The translations under genes and the position numbers were made by a program. A model generated the notes under the pieces. The model ran no database searches and was not told the DNA's origin. It saw only the letters and a program-made list of their open reading frames with translations. 64,000 bases of DNA from JANNUT01 sp046331425 (GTDB taxonomy: Bacteria > Acidobacteriota > Polarisedimenticolia > J045), in the NCBI GenBank assembly GCA_046331425.1, contig JAXLQU010000009.1, forward strand, positions 62,001 to 126,000. Direction: 5' to 3'. The first letter of the stretch is position 1. The number at the start of each line of letters is the position of its first letter. Shown here piece by piece: positions 42,451 through 50,964 of the stretch.

Positions 42451-43029
42451 TCAATCGAGTGCCGCAGGCGCGGGCGTGCCGGCTTTGGCACACAACGCGC
42501 GCGCGAGCGCGAGGTAAGTCTCGGTGGCGCCGGAGAGCCGATCGGCGGCTCGAGCTTCCTCGAAACCGGCGCGCAACTGCTGTTCGGCCTCAGCCTTGAT
42601 CATCCGTCGCGCCATCTGAAACAGGACTTGATTCTCTTTATCGATGTGTTGGCGGAGCAATCTGGAAAAGCGCCGGGCGGAATCTTGCAGCGCTGCGCGA
42701 TTGGCCGAAACGGTAGCCTCGCGCATCGCCCGGTTGAGCCGCCGGCCATCCTCGTGCTCGTCGAGCAGGCAGGCCACGGGGCCGTCCTCCAGCGGAAGCC
42801 CCGCGTTGCCGAGCGCCGGGAAGAGGATCACCTCTTCTTTGTCGTGGTGACAGCGATCGGCAAACCCCGCGAAGAACTGGCAGGCCGAGTCCCAGAACGA
42901 TGGATCCAGCGGCGCACCGGCGTTGAGTCGATCGGCTTCGCAGTCGACCGCGGTCAGGACGCAACAGATGACCTCATGTTCGGCGACCAAGATCTCAGTG
43001 GGGTGGGAATTCGGGTTGTACGAGGTCAT
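42451..43029 (-). CDS. Haemerythrin-like (HHE) domain protein, paralogue
   Basis: A 192-residue paralogue of the 41814 protein: AEHEVICCVLTAV, FADRCHHDKEEVILFPAL, LLDEHEDGRRLN, and a helix-rich end. ATG 43029 has GGAGCG 8 bases upstream; the earlier ATG at 43047 lacks a ribosome site. Unlike its neighbour it has a Cys-Cys pair beside the first ligand helix (VICCVL). Confidence 0.9.
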   Translation of the reverse strand: MTSYNPNSHPTEILVAEHEVICCVLTAVDCEADRLNAGAPLDPSFWDSACQFFAGFADRCHHDKEEVILFPALGNAGLPLEDGPVACLLDEHEDGRRLNRAMREATVSANRAALQDSARRFSRLLRQHIDKENQVLFQMARRMIKAEAEQQLRAGFEEARAADRLSGATETYLALARALCAKAGTPAPAALD

Positions 43030-43294
43030 ACGTTGCGCTCCGTTCATGGGCTTCGATGGATAGGGGTTGTCTGGCTATGGATAGCAGGTGCTGAACGATC
43101 TGGCACTTGCGAAAGGCTGCGAGCCGACCTCGGCCGGATCGCCCGCCCGCGTTGGGCTCGGAGTCTCGGCCACAGACAGCCGTACTCGTGCGGCGTCGCC
43201 AGCTTCGATAGAAGCTGTAGAACCTTGATCCAACCGTGGCGTCCAGATCGACGTTGAGGCGTATGCTCGTCGGGACCTGAGAAAGGGGGGTGTC

Positions 43295-44527
43295 ATGTTT
43301 CGTGGTTTCGTGATTTGTGCGGTGCTGGTCGTTTCGACCTTCTCGTCATTCGCAGCGGATCGAGTGTTCGAGGCGGCGCTCAGGCTACTTCCGGCGGATA
43401 TCGAACTCGTGTACGCCGTGACCGCAGGCGATCAAGACTCCAGCATTCAGTCGGCCGATGTGTCGGCTTACATTCCACCGCCAATGCGCCAGTCGCTCAG
43501 TGGGCTTGTAATCCTGGACCGACTGTTGCCCGCAGTTGGCCGTGAATTCGTGTGCGCGACGAGGTTCGGCGATATGCAGGCTCTCTTTAGGGACAAAGGG
43601 GCCGACCTTGGTGTGGAGCAGTGGCTCGTTTTCGAGCCGCGCGAGCCGGGAGCGGTTTGGGAACAAGTCACCGCATCGCTGTCACCCGGCATCTCCGCGA
43701 CGCGGACGATCGATGGTTTGGACCTTAGGGACTCAGCGCCAGGAAACGAGTTGCGCGGTTGTCTGCGGCTGTTCGGGCAGCGTGCCGTACTCAGCGCACC
43801 GTGTGCGCCCGACCGGTCTCCCGCAACGAGGAAGGGAGAGCACTCGACCTTCGCGGACTCACGCGTACTTCACGAGGTTTCCGAGCTGCTGCCATGGCCG
43901 AACCGACGACTGTCACTCGTGAACTTGCCGGTGTTCTACGAACGGTTGAGCGACCCACGTGTACAAGAGGCAGCGAAGGCCGCAAGCCAGACACAGGAGC
44001 TCGAATCGATTCTCGCAGAGCCTTCGAAATACGGCGCGCTCTGTGGTGCTTTCGAAAGTCAGATCAATGGGAGTCGAGTGGTGACGAAGATCGCACCCAA
44101 AGACGATCAGCGGAGTGAGCACGGGACGAGCGCGTTCGGCTGCGATCTGGCACCGCCACGTGCCATCGCCACCGATGGCGCCCAGAGCTCACGCTCGTCT
44201 TCGGCTCCACTCGATGGCGAGCCGCAGGTCATCACCAAAGATCTCCTACCACCGGAGGTGATCCAGAAGGTCGAGCCTGACTATCCGCTAGACGCGCGAG
44301 AGCAGCGCTTGGAAGGTAAGGTGATTCTGCAGATCGTGGTTCGCGAGGACGGCTCAGTGACCGATGTGAAAGTGCTGCGCTCCATCGAGCTGCTCGATCA
44401 GGCGGCGGTGGAGGCGGTGCGGCAGTGGAGGTACAAACCAGCGATGAAGGCGGGGAGGCCGGTGCCGGCCTACGTGACGGTCACCGTCAACTTCCGGCTG
44501 AGGGAGGCCTTGGAGGGTCCCAGATAG
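43295..44527 (+). CDS. Periplasmic protein with C-terminal TonB domain
   Basis: A 410-residue exported protein (signal GFVICAVLVVSTFSSFAA). The first roughly 310 residues are unrecognised. The last roughly 90 form a TonB C-terminal domain (EVIQKVEPDYPLDAREQRLEGKVILQIVVREDGSVTDVKV, then AVEAVRQWRYKPAMKAGRPVPAY). There is no N-terminal Pro-rich spacer or ExbD-binding helix beyond the signal, so it is probably not an energiser but a wall- or receptor-binding protein. GGGGGG precedes the ATG. It lies just upstream of the sulfate-uptake island. Confidence 0.88.
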   Translation: MFRGFVICAVLVVSTFSSFAADRVFEAALRLLPADIELVYAVTAGDQDSSIQSADVSAYIPPPMRQSLSGLVILDRLLPAVGREFVCATRFGDMQALFRDKGADLGVEQWLVFEPREPGAVWEQVTASLSPGISATRTIDGLDLRDSAPGNELRGCLRLFGQRAVLSAPCAPDRSPATRKGEHSTFADSRVLHEVSELLPWPNRRLSLVNLPVFYERLSDPRVQEAAKAASQTQELESILAEPSKYGALCGAFESQINGSRVVTKIAPKDDQRSEHGTSAFGCDLAPPRAIATDGAQSSRSSSAPLDGEPQVITKDLLPPEVIQKVEPDYPLDAREQRLEGKVILQIVVREDGSVTDVKVLRSIELLDQAAVEAVRQWRYKPAMKAGRPVPAYVTVTVNFRLREALEGPR

Positions 44528-44616
44528 GCATTCGGTCACGGCGACCGTTCCGGCCGATCTACGTTTGAGCGACTGGAACCGGGCATCCGGCGCGTCGCCG
44601 CCGTCGTGACTGGCCT

Positions 44617-45440
44617 GGGGGCGGCCGGGGGCCGGTATGTCGATCGTCTTGGACGGCATCTCACGCCGGATTGGGAATCGTCCGATCGTGCAGGACGTGA
44701 CGCTGGAGATCGCGGACGGCGAGTTGTTCGTGATGCTCGGTCCCAGCGGCAGCGGCAAGAGCACGATCTTGCGCATGATCGCTGGACTCGCGCCGGTCGA
44801 TGCGGGACGGATCGTGCTGCATGGTCGCGATGTCACCGCGGCCGCGCCGCAACAGCGCGGCGTTGGGTTCGTGGTCCAAAACTACGCGTTGTTTCGTCAC
44901 ATGACCGCGGCCGAGAACGTGGCGTTCGCGTTGACAGTGCGCGGCACCGCGCGAGCGCGGCGTGACCACTGTGTTCGTGACGCACGATCAAGACGAAGCA
45001 TTCGAGTTGGCGGATCGTGTCGGCTTGTTGGAGGACGGTCGCTTGATCGAGGCGGCGTCGCCGCGCGAGTTGTACCTGCGTCCGCAAACAGACTTCGGTG
45101 CACGCTTCGTCGGTGCCGCGAATCTGTTCGTGGTTTCGGCTGGTGCCGAGGTATTGCGTGGCGAATCGTCGAGCGCCGCGCCGCCGGTTCAAGGGCGGCC
45201 GTTCGAGTGGTTGTTCCGCCATGAGGATGTTGCCGTCAAGGATTCCCCTGATGCGTTGTCGTGGCCGCTGTTGGGGCGCGCCGTGGTGGAAAACACTCAG
45301 TTCTGCGGCTCGTTCGAAAAGCTCCGCCTGCGGATGCCGGCAATTCCTGGCGTGCGCGCGATCGTTCCACGCCCCGAGTTCGGATCGGACACGCTGGTGG
45401 TTGAGGCCCATCGGTCAGGTCACCAAGCGCGGCGCTATCC
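44617..45440 (+). repeat. Direct repeat, copy A (upstream of the porin gene)
   Basis: Paired with 47235-48282. Similarity begins in the short leader GGGGGCCGGT before the ATG and ends at CGCTATCC. Without the 224-bp gap the two copies show only substitutions. The porin gene lies between them. Confidence 0.9.
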
Positions 45441-45450
45441 ATTGGAGTAG
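44637..45450 (+). pseudogene. Decayed duplicate of the CysA-type ABC ATPase gene
   Basis: Very close copy of the first 1,028 bp of the cysA-like gene at 47255, by eye about 95% identical, with one 224-bp internal deletion. The break is at about 44952/44953 and corresponds to copy-2 bases 47571-47794 (residues about 106-180). The deletion removes the ABC signature LSGGQ and the Walker B motif and shifts the frame. Walker A is still present, but the Q-loop region reads FVVQNY instead of FVFQNY. The C-terminal part ends at a TAG just after the point where similarity to the intact copy ends, so the Usp-like extension is absent. Confidence 0.9.
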
Positions 45451-45779
45451 ATGAGATCATCCGTAGGGCTCCCGTCGTATCAGTCCGAGTGTCGCTGCGA
45501 GGCGACAATCGATACCAGGTGTGGAGAGATCTGGCACTCGAGGCCGGATGGGGGGTGCTCCGCTCTCGACATCTGCGGCCCCGAACGCAGGGCCCCAGCA
45601 GCGCGTCGTGGTGGAGATCAGTTCCCGGCGAGGATCGGTGACGGCCGCATCGCGGTAGCGGCGATCGCCGCGCGACAGCCCCTTGTCACCACCATCAAAC
45701 CTCAACCTAACGGCACTGTGACCGCGTTTCCCGTCTCCTATCTCCTGACAAGGATGCGAACTCGTCGGAGGGATCAAAG
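45451..45779. other. Interval between ABC pseudogene and porin gene
   Basis: No protein-like frame is seen on either strand over 329 bp. It ends with GGAGGGATCAAAG, the ribosome site of the porin gene, so the porin promoter is probably here. Confidence 0.5.
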
Positions 45780-47123
45780 ATGTTCCGGAATTGGTTATTG
45801 CTTGTTGCAGCCACAGTCGCCTTGCCGGTGCTAGCCCAGGAGTCTGCCCCGCCCAGTGTCGAGGATGTCGATCAGCGCCTGCGGATCCTGGAGCGAAAGC
45901 TCGAACTCGAGAAAGAGGCGGCGGCGGCGAAGGAAAAAGACGCCGCGAAGGTCTCGATCGGCGCTGACGGATTCACCTTCAAATCGGCCGATGGCAGCTA
46001 TGTGCTCAAGATTCGCGGATATGTCCACGCTGACCTGCGCGTTTACGGCAACGACGTGAAGGTTGCCACCACCGACACCTTCCTGATGCGCCGTGTGCGT
46101 CCGATCTTCGAAGCGCAACTTGGAAAGCTGGCGGAAGTTCGTGTCATGCCAGACTTCGGGGCCGGCACCACCGTGCTGCAAGACGCGTACGCCGACGTGA
46201 AATTCGCCCCTTGGCTGAAGCTTCGCGCCGGAAAGTTCAAGCCGCCTGTCGGGCTTGAACGACTGCAGTCGGCCACCGATCTGGCGTTCGTCGAGCGTGC
46301 CTTGCCCACCAATCTGGTTCCAAATCGTGACCTGGGAGTGCAACTCTTCGGTGATCTGTGGGCCGGTATCGTCTCTTATCAGGCTGGGGTCTTCGACGGC
46401 GTCGCCGACGGCGCGAGTGGTGACATCGACATCAACGACAGCAAAGAGCTGGAGGGCCGCATTTGGATCTCGCCGTTCAAGACCAAGCCCGCGTCCGTTT
46501 TGAAGGATCTGTCGTTCGGCGTGGTGGCGACCGACGGCAAAAACCTCGGTACCCTGACGGCGACGGGGTTGTCCCCGTATCGCTCGGCGGGGCAGTTGAC
46601 ATTCTTCTCGTATCGCTCGGGACGGACGCTGGCCGACACCGTGATCGCCGACGGCAACCGCAAGCGCTTCGGAGCGCAGGCGAGTTTCCAAAATGGTCGT
46701 GTCGCTGCACAGGCCGAATGGGTGCGGTCATCGGTTGAGGTGCTGCGCGGTGAGACGCTGGCGAGGCTGCAACACAGCGCCTCGCAAGCGACTGTGCAGA
46801 TCCTCTTGACCAAAGATCGGGCCGCGCTCAAGGGGTTCGTTCCTCGGCGCCCATTCGATCCCGCGGCACGCCAACTCGGAGCGCTGGAAGTTGCGCTCAG
46901 GGTCGGCCGACTCACGATCGACGATCACGCTTTCCCTGTGTTCGCCGACCCCGCGACGTCGGCCAAGGCCGCGCGCGAGAAAGGTGTCGGACTCAACTGG
47001 TATCTCACACGGAACCTCAAGATTTCGCTCGATGGGATCGAGACTCGGTTCGACGCGCTCACAGACCAGGTCGAGCGCGAGCGTGAGAGAGTCTTGCTAT
47101 CACGCGTGCAAATCGCGTTCTGA
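45780..47123 (+). CDS. OprP/OprO-type anion-selective porin
   Basis: A 447-residue outer-membrane protein with a signal peptide (LLLVAATVALPVLA), a short coiled-coil (VDQRLRILERKLELEKEAAAAKEK, about 28-52), and an amphipathic beta-barrel typical of phosphate-selective porins (YVLKIRGYVHADLRVYG, FLMRRVRPIFEAQLGKLAEVRV, LKLRAGKFKPPVGLERLQSA, LGVQLFGDL). It ends VQIAF with the C-terminal Phe expected of barrel proteins. GGAGG lies 9 bases before the ATG. It sits between the duplicate ABC genes and just before the sulfate transporter, so it probably admits sulfate, phosphate or another oxyanion. Confidence 0.92.
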   Translation: MFRNWLLLVAATVALPVLAQESAPPSVEDVDQRLRILERKLELEKEAAAAKEKDAAKVSIGADGFTFKSADGSYVLKIRGYVHADLRVYGNDVKVATTDTFLMRRVRPIFEAQLGKLAEVRVMPDFGAGTTVLQDAYADVKFAPWLKLRAGKFKPPVGLERLQSATDLAFVERALPTNLVPNRDLGVQLFGDLWAGIVSYQAGVFDGVADGASGDIDINDSKELEGRIWISPFKTKPASVLKDLSFGVVATDGKNLGTLTATGLSPYRSAGQLTFFSYRSGRTLADTVIADGNRKRFGAQASFQNGRVAAQAEWVRSSVEVLRGETLARLQHSASQATVQILLTKDRAALKGFVPRRPFDPAARQLGALEVALRVGRLTIDDHAFPVFADPATSAKAAREKGVGLNWYLTRNLKISLDGIETRFDALTDQVERERERVLLSRVQIAF

Positions 47124-47234
47124 CAAGCGGTTACGGAGAATCCAGGATGAGCGCGGCGGGCGTGTCACCGGTTTGGAACCGGCTTGATACCGCGTCCAAA
47201 CCACCCCGTGTCGTAAAAGCTGTCGTCACGCCAG

Positions 47235-48282
47235 AGGGGCGTCCGGGGGCCGGTATGTCGATTATCTTGGACGGCATCTCACGCCGGATCGGGAATCGTC
47301 CGATCGTGCAAGATGTGACGCTGGAAATCGCGGACGGCGAGTTCTTCGTGATGCTCGGACCGAGCGGCAGCGGCAAGAGCACGATCTTGCGCATGATCGC
47401 TGGACTCGCGCCGGTCGATGCGGGACGGATCGTATTGCATGGTCGCGATGTCACGTCGGCCGCGCCGCAACAGCGCGGCGTTGGCTTCGTATTCCAAAAC
47501 TACGCGTTGTTTCGTCACATGACCGCGGCCGAGAACGTGGCGTTCGCGTTGACGGTACGCGGCACCGCGCGGGCTGAACGCGAGCGACGCGCGCAGGAGT
47601 TGCTCGATCTGGTGGGGTTGTCCGGTTTGGGAACACGCTATCCACGGCAATTGTCGGGCGGACAGCAGCAGCGCGTGGCGTTGGCGCGCGCGCTGGCGCA
47701 TCGGCCGGAAGTGCTCCTGCTGGACGAGCCGTTCGGAGCGCTCGATGCGCGTATTCGTGAGGAACTGCGCCGCAGCGTGAAGCGGATTCAGCGTGAGCTC
47801 GGTGTAACAACGGTGTTCGTGACGCACGATCAAGACGAAGCATTCGAGTTGGCGGATCGTGTCGGCCTGTTGGAGGACGGTCGCTTGATCGAGGCGGCGT
47901 CGCCGCGCGAATTGTACCTGCGCCCGCAGACAGACTTCGGTGCGCGCTTCGTCGGGGCCGCGAATCTGTTCGTGGTTTCGGCTGGCGCCGAGGTATTGCG
48001 AGGCGAATCGTCGAGCGCCACGCCGCCGGTTCAAGGGCGGCCGTTCGAGTTGTTGTTTCGCCCGGAGGATGTTGCCGTCAAGGATTCCCCTGATGCGTTG
48101 TCGTGGCCGCTGCTGGGACGCGCCGTGGTGGAAAACACACAGTTCTGCGGCTCGTTCGAAAAGCTCCGCCTGCGGATGCCGGCAATTCCTGGCGTGCGTG
48201 CGATCGTTCCACGCCCCGAGTTCGGATCGGACACGCTGGTGGTCGAGGCACACCGGTCGGGTCACCAAGCGCGACGCTATCC
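47235..48282 (+). repeat. Direct repeat, copy B (5' part of the intact ABC-Usp gene)
   Basis: Intact copy paired with 44617-45440; carries the 224 bp missing from copy A. Confidence 0.9.
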
Positions 48283-49084
48283 TCTCGCGCCTGGTAGTTT
48301 TGCCTGGGTCGGTGTGCGTCGCGTGCATGCCGTGGAGCACCACGCGCTGCGTTTCGCGGTGATCGACGATCCGTGCCCAGCAGTGCACGCGGCCTGCACG
48401 TTCGCGGCCTCGATCGCACGCCCCGCCTTCGCCGATGTGATGTTGCTTGGCGGCGGTGGCTCGCTGCCACCGACGTTCGGCGATCTGCGACGAGTGCAGC
48501 GCCTGCCGCGACCCGATCACCTGGATGGGTGGCGAACGCACTTCGTGCAGCACCCGGTCGATCTCGTGGTCGTTGGATTCGAACCAACCAACGCCAATTC
48601 GACACTGGAGACGCTGCGTAAGGTGGGGAATCAAAACCTGTTGATCGTGCCGGCCGATGCACAAACGCATGAGCGAGCGTTGATCGCGGCCACGCCCACG
48701 GAGTGGGGCAAGTCGGTAGTTGCCTTCGCAGCCCGCTTGATGCGCCACTTGAAGTGGCCCGCCACATTGCTTACCGCGGTCGACAGTCAGACGCGCAGTG
48801 CGCGCGACGAACAACTCGCGCGAGAGTTCCTGAGCGGTGGTCGCCGCTCGCTGGCGCTGATGGGTCTTGCCGCGGAGACCCAGATGGCAGTTGGAAAACC
48901 TGAAGCAGCCATCGAGACCGAGTTGGCCCGCACGCCGTACGGGTTATTGGTGTTGGGAAGCCCACCTGCCGAAGCCGATGGAATCGCCCCGCTCGGACGC
49001 TTTGCAACGCGTCACCTTCTTACCAATCCAGCCTGCGCCCTACTGATCGTGCGCGAGGGCGCCGAACCGTTCGTCGCCAACTGA
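47255..49084 (+). CDS. cysA: CysA-type sulfate ABC transporter ATPase fused to universal-stress-protein-like domains
   Basis: A 609-residue protein. Residues 1-230 form the ATPase: Walker A GPSGSGKST (35-43), Q-loop Q81, signature LSGGQ (133-137), Walker B LLLDEP (154-159) and His191 in THD. A TOBE-like regulatory region follows (about 235-355, PFELLFRPEDVAV). Residues about 365-609 contain two Usp-like alpha/beta units; the second ends LLVLGSPPAEADGIAPLGRFATRHLL..ACALLIV, close to the Usp nucleotide-binding pattern G-x2-x9-G-[ST]. CysA is normally about 350 residues, so the extension is unusual. The ATG at 47255 is shared with the duplicate copy. sbp, cysT and cysW follow directly. Confidence 0.9.
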   Translation: MSIILDGISRRIGNRPIVQDVTLEIADGEFFVMLGPSGSGKSTILRMIAGLAPVDAGRIVLHGRDVTSAAPQQRGVGFVFQNYALFRHMTAAENVAFALTVRGTARAERERRAQELLDLVGLSGLGTRYPRQLSGGQQQRVALARALAHRPEVLLLDEPFGALDARIREELRRSVKRIQRELGVTTVFVTHDQDEAFELADRVGLLEDGRLIEAASPRELYLRPQTDFGARFVGAANLFVVSAGAEVLRGESSSATPPVQGRPFELLFRPEDVAVKDSPDALSWPLLGRAVVENTQFCGSFEKLRLRMPAIPGVRAIVPRPEFGSDTLVVEAHRSGHQARRYPLAPGSFAWVGVRRVHAVEHHALRFAVIDDPCPAVHAACTFAASIARPAFADVMLLGGGGSLPPTFGDLRRVQRLPRPDHLDGWRTHFVQHPVDLVVVGFEPTNANSTLETLRKVGNQNLLIVPADAQTHERALIAATPTEWGKSVVAFAARLMRHLKWPATLLTAVDSQTRSARDEQLAREFLSGGRRSLALMGLAAETQMAVGKPEAAIETELARTPYGLLVLGSPPAEADGIAPLGRFATRHLLTNPACALLIVREGAEPFVAN

Positions 49085-49100
49085 CCTACTGGAGGACTCG

Positions 49101-50126
49101 ATGTTTCGTCGTGTTTTGGTTGGAATCAAAATTGCGGCTACGGCCGCGCTTCTGATTGTTGTATTGACGCGACCTGTTGTGGCCGAAAAGACTCAGACGA
49201 TTCTCAACGTCTCTTACGATCCCACGCGAGAACTGTACCAAGAGTTCAACACGGCATTCGCTGCCTACTGGAAGGCCAAGTCGGGGCAGGCCATCACCAT
49301 CCGTCAGTCTCACGGTGGTTCCGGCAAGCAAGCACGTTCGGTGATCGATGGCCTCGAGGCTGATGTAGTGACACTGGCTCTGGCCTACGACATCGACGCC
49401 ATCGCATCCACCGGCTTGTTGGCGGCTGACTGGCAGAAGCGTTTGCCAAGCAATAGCGCCCCGTACACCTCGACGATCGTGTTTCTGGTGCGCAAAGGAA
49501 ACCCGAAGGCGATTCGCACCTGGGACGATCTCGCGCGGCCCGGAGTCTCCGTGGTGACCCCGAACCCGAAAACCTCAGGTGGCGCCCGCTGGAACTTCTT
49601 GGCGGCGTGGGTCAACGCGTTGCGCAGAAACAATGGGGACGAGAAAAAGGCAACAGAATTCATGAAGCAGTTGTTCAAGAATGTGCCGGTGCTCGATACG
49701 GGCGCACGCGGCTCGACAATCACTTTCATCGAGCGCGGCATTGGCGATGTGCTGATTGCTTGGGAGAACGAAGCACTGCTGGCATCCAAGGAACTTGGAC
49801 AAGGAAAGTTCGAGGTCGTCGTACCGCCGATCAGTATCTTGGCAGAGCCGCCGGTAGCGGTGGTCGACAAGGTCGCTCGGTCACGCGGCACTGAGGCGGT
49901 GGCCAAAGCCTACCTCGAGTACCTCTACACCCCCGAGGGTCAGAGGATCGCCGCCAAGCACTACTACCGACCGCGCGACAAACAGGTTGCTGCCGAGTCG
50001 GCGGCCGTGTTCCCGGTGCTCGATCTGTTCACGATCGACGATCCCGTGTTAGGCGGATGGCAATCGGCGCAGAAGAAGTTCTTCGCCGATGGTGGTGTGT
50101 TCGATCAGATCTACTCCGGGTTCTAG
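49101..50126 (+). CDS. sbp: Periplasmic sulfate-binding protein
   Basis: Captures sulfate (or thiosulfate) for the ABC importer. The 341-residue product has a signal peptide (about 1-28) and Sbp/CysP segments: VSYDPTRELYQEFN, IRQSHGGSGKQARSVIDGLEADVVTLAL, VVTPNPKTSGGARWNFLAAW, and GDVLIAWENEALL. GGAGG lies 6 bases before the ATG; the gene begins 16 bp after the ATPase gene. The mature N-terminus and the SHGGSG loop fit sulfate rather than molybdate or phosphate proteins. Confidence 0.95.
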   Translation: MFRRVLVGIKIAATAALLIVVLTRPVVAEKTQTILNVSYDPTRELYQEFNTAFAAYWKAKSGQAITIRQSHGGSGKQARSVIDGLEADVVTLALAYDIDAIASTGLLAADWQKRLPSNSAPYTSTIVFLVRKGNPKAIRTWDDLARPGVSVVTPNPKTSGGARWNFLAAWVNALRRNNGDEKKATEFMKQLFKNVPVLDTGARGSTITFIERGIGDVLIAWENEALLASKELGQGKFEVVVPPISILAEPPVAVVDKVARSRGTEAVAKAYLEYLYTPEGQRIAAKHYYRPRDKQVAAESAAVFPVLDLFTIDDPVLGGWQSAQKKFFADGGVFDQIYSGF

Positions 50127-50127
50127 C

Positions 50128-50964
50128 ATGGCAACGATGCGGCCAGAACGTGGTGTGCTGCCGGGGTTCGGTCTCTCGCTCGGCATCACTCTGACGTTCT
50201 TATCCGTGCTCGTCATCGGTCCGCTCGCATTGCTGGCGATCAAGGCGTTCTCGTTGTCGCCGCTGGCAATCTGGGAAATCGTGACAAAGCCACGCACGCT
50301 GTCCGCCTTTCGCTTGAGCATTGGCGCCTCGCTCATCGCGGCCGGGATCAATGCCCTCTTTGGGACGCTTGCGGCATGGGTCTTGGTTCGCTACCAGTTC
50401 CCGGGCCGGCGATTGGTCGACGCCTTGGTCGATCTTCCATTCGCGCTCCCGACAGCCGTTGCCGGCATCACGTTGGCCGCTGTCTACTCGGAGAACAGCC
50501 CACTCGGTGGCTGGCTGGCGGAGTTGGGAATCAAAGCCGCTTTCACGCCGATGGGTGTGGTGATCGCGCTGACGTTCATCGGCTTGCCATTCGTCGTGCG
50601 CACCGTTCAGCCGGTGTTGGAAGAACTCGAACCGCAATGGGAAGAAGCGGCGGCGACGTTGGGTGCTTCGCGCCTGCAAGTATTGCGACGCGTGATTCTG
50701 CCCGAACTGCTCCCGTCGATGGCAACCGGCTTCGCGTTGGCATTCGCGCGCGCGTTAGGTGAATACGGGTCGGTGATCTTCATTGCAGGGAACATGCCGG
50801 GCAAATCGGAGATCGTGCCTCTCTTGGTCATGATCAAACTCGAGCAGTTCGATTATCCGGGCGCGGCAGCGATCTCCGTGGTGTTCCTCGCGATCTGCCT
50901 GCTGTTGATGTTGGGTGTCAATGCACTGGCGTGGCGCAGCGGCCGGCGCCTATTGGCACATTGA
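50128..50964 (+). CDS. cysT: Sulfate ABC transporter permease CysT
   Basis: A 278-residue inner-membrane permease with 6 helices. The EAA-loop motif is EEAAATLGASRLQVLRRVILPELLPSM. CysT-specific segments are LPFALPTAVAGITLAAVY, ARALGEYGSVIFIAGN and IVPLLVMIKLEQFDYPGA. ATG 50128 begins 1 base after the sbp stop. Its stop overlaps the cysW ATG as TGATG. Confidence 0.96.
   Translation: MATMRPERGVLPGFGLSLGITLTFLSVLVIGPLALLAIKAFSLSPLAIWEIVTKPRTLSAFRLSIGASLIAAGINALFGTLAAWVLVRYQFPGRRLVDALVDLPFALPTAVAGITLAAVYSENSPLGGWLAELGIKAAFTPMGVVIALTFIGLPFVVRTVQPVLEELEPQWEEAAATLGASRLQVLRRVILPELLPSMATGFALAFARALGEYGSVIFIAGNMPGKSEIVPLLVMIKLEQFDYPGAAAISVVFLAICLLLMLGVNALAWRSGRRLLAH

Noticed and set aside
44617..48282. 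Composite transposon or integron explanation for the direct repeats around the porin gene
   Set aside because: The repeats are ABC-gene sequence with no transposase, terminal inverted repeats or attachment sites.
47279..48814. 511-codon open frame opposite the ABC-Usp gene
   Set aside because: It mirrors the coding frame of the ATPase and gives an Arg/His/Gln-rich translation with no domain.
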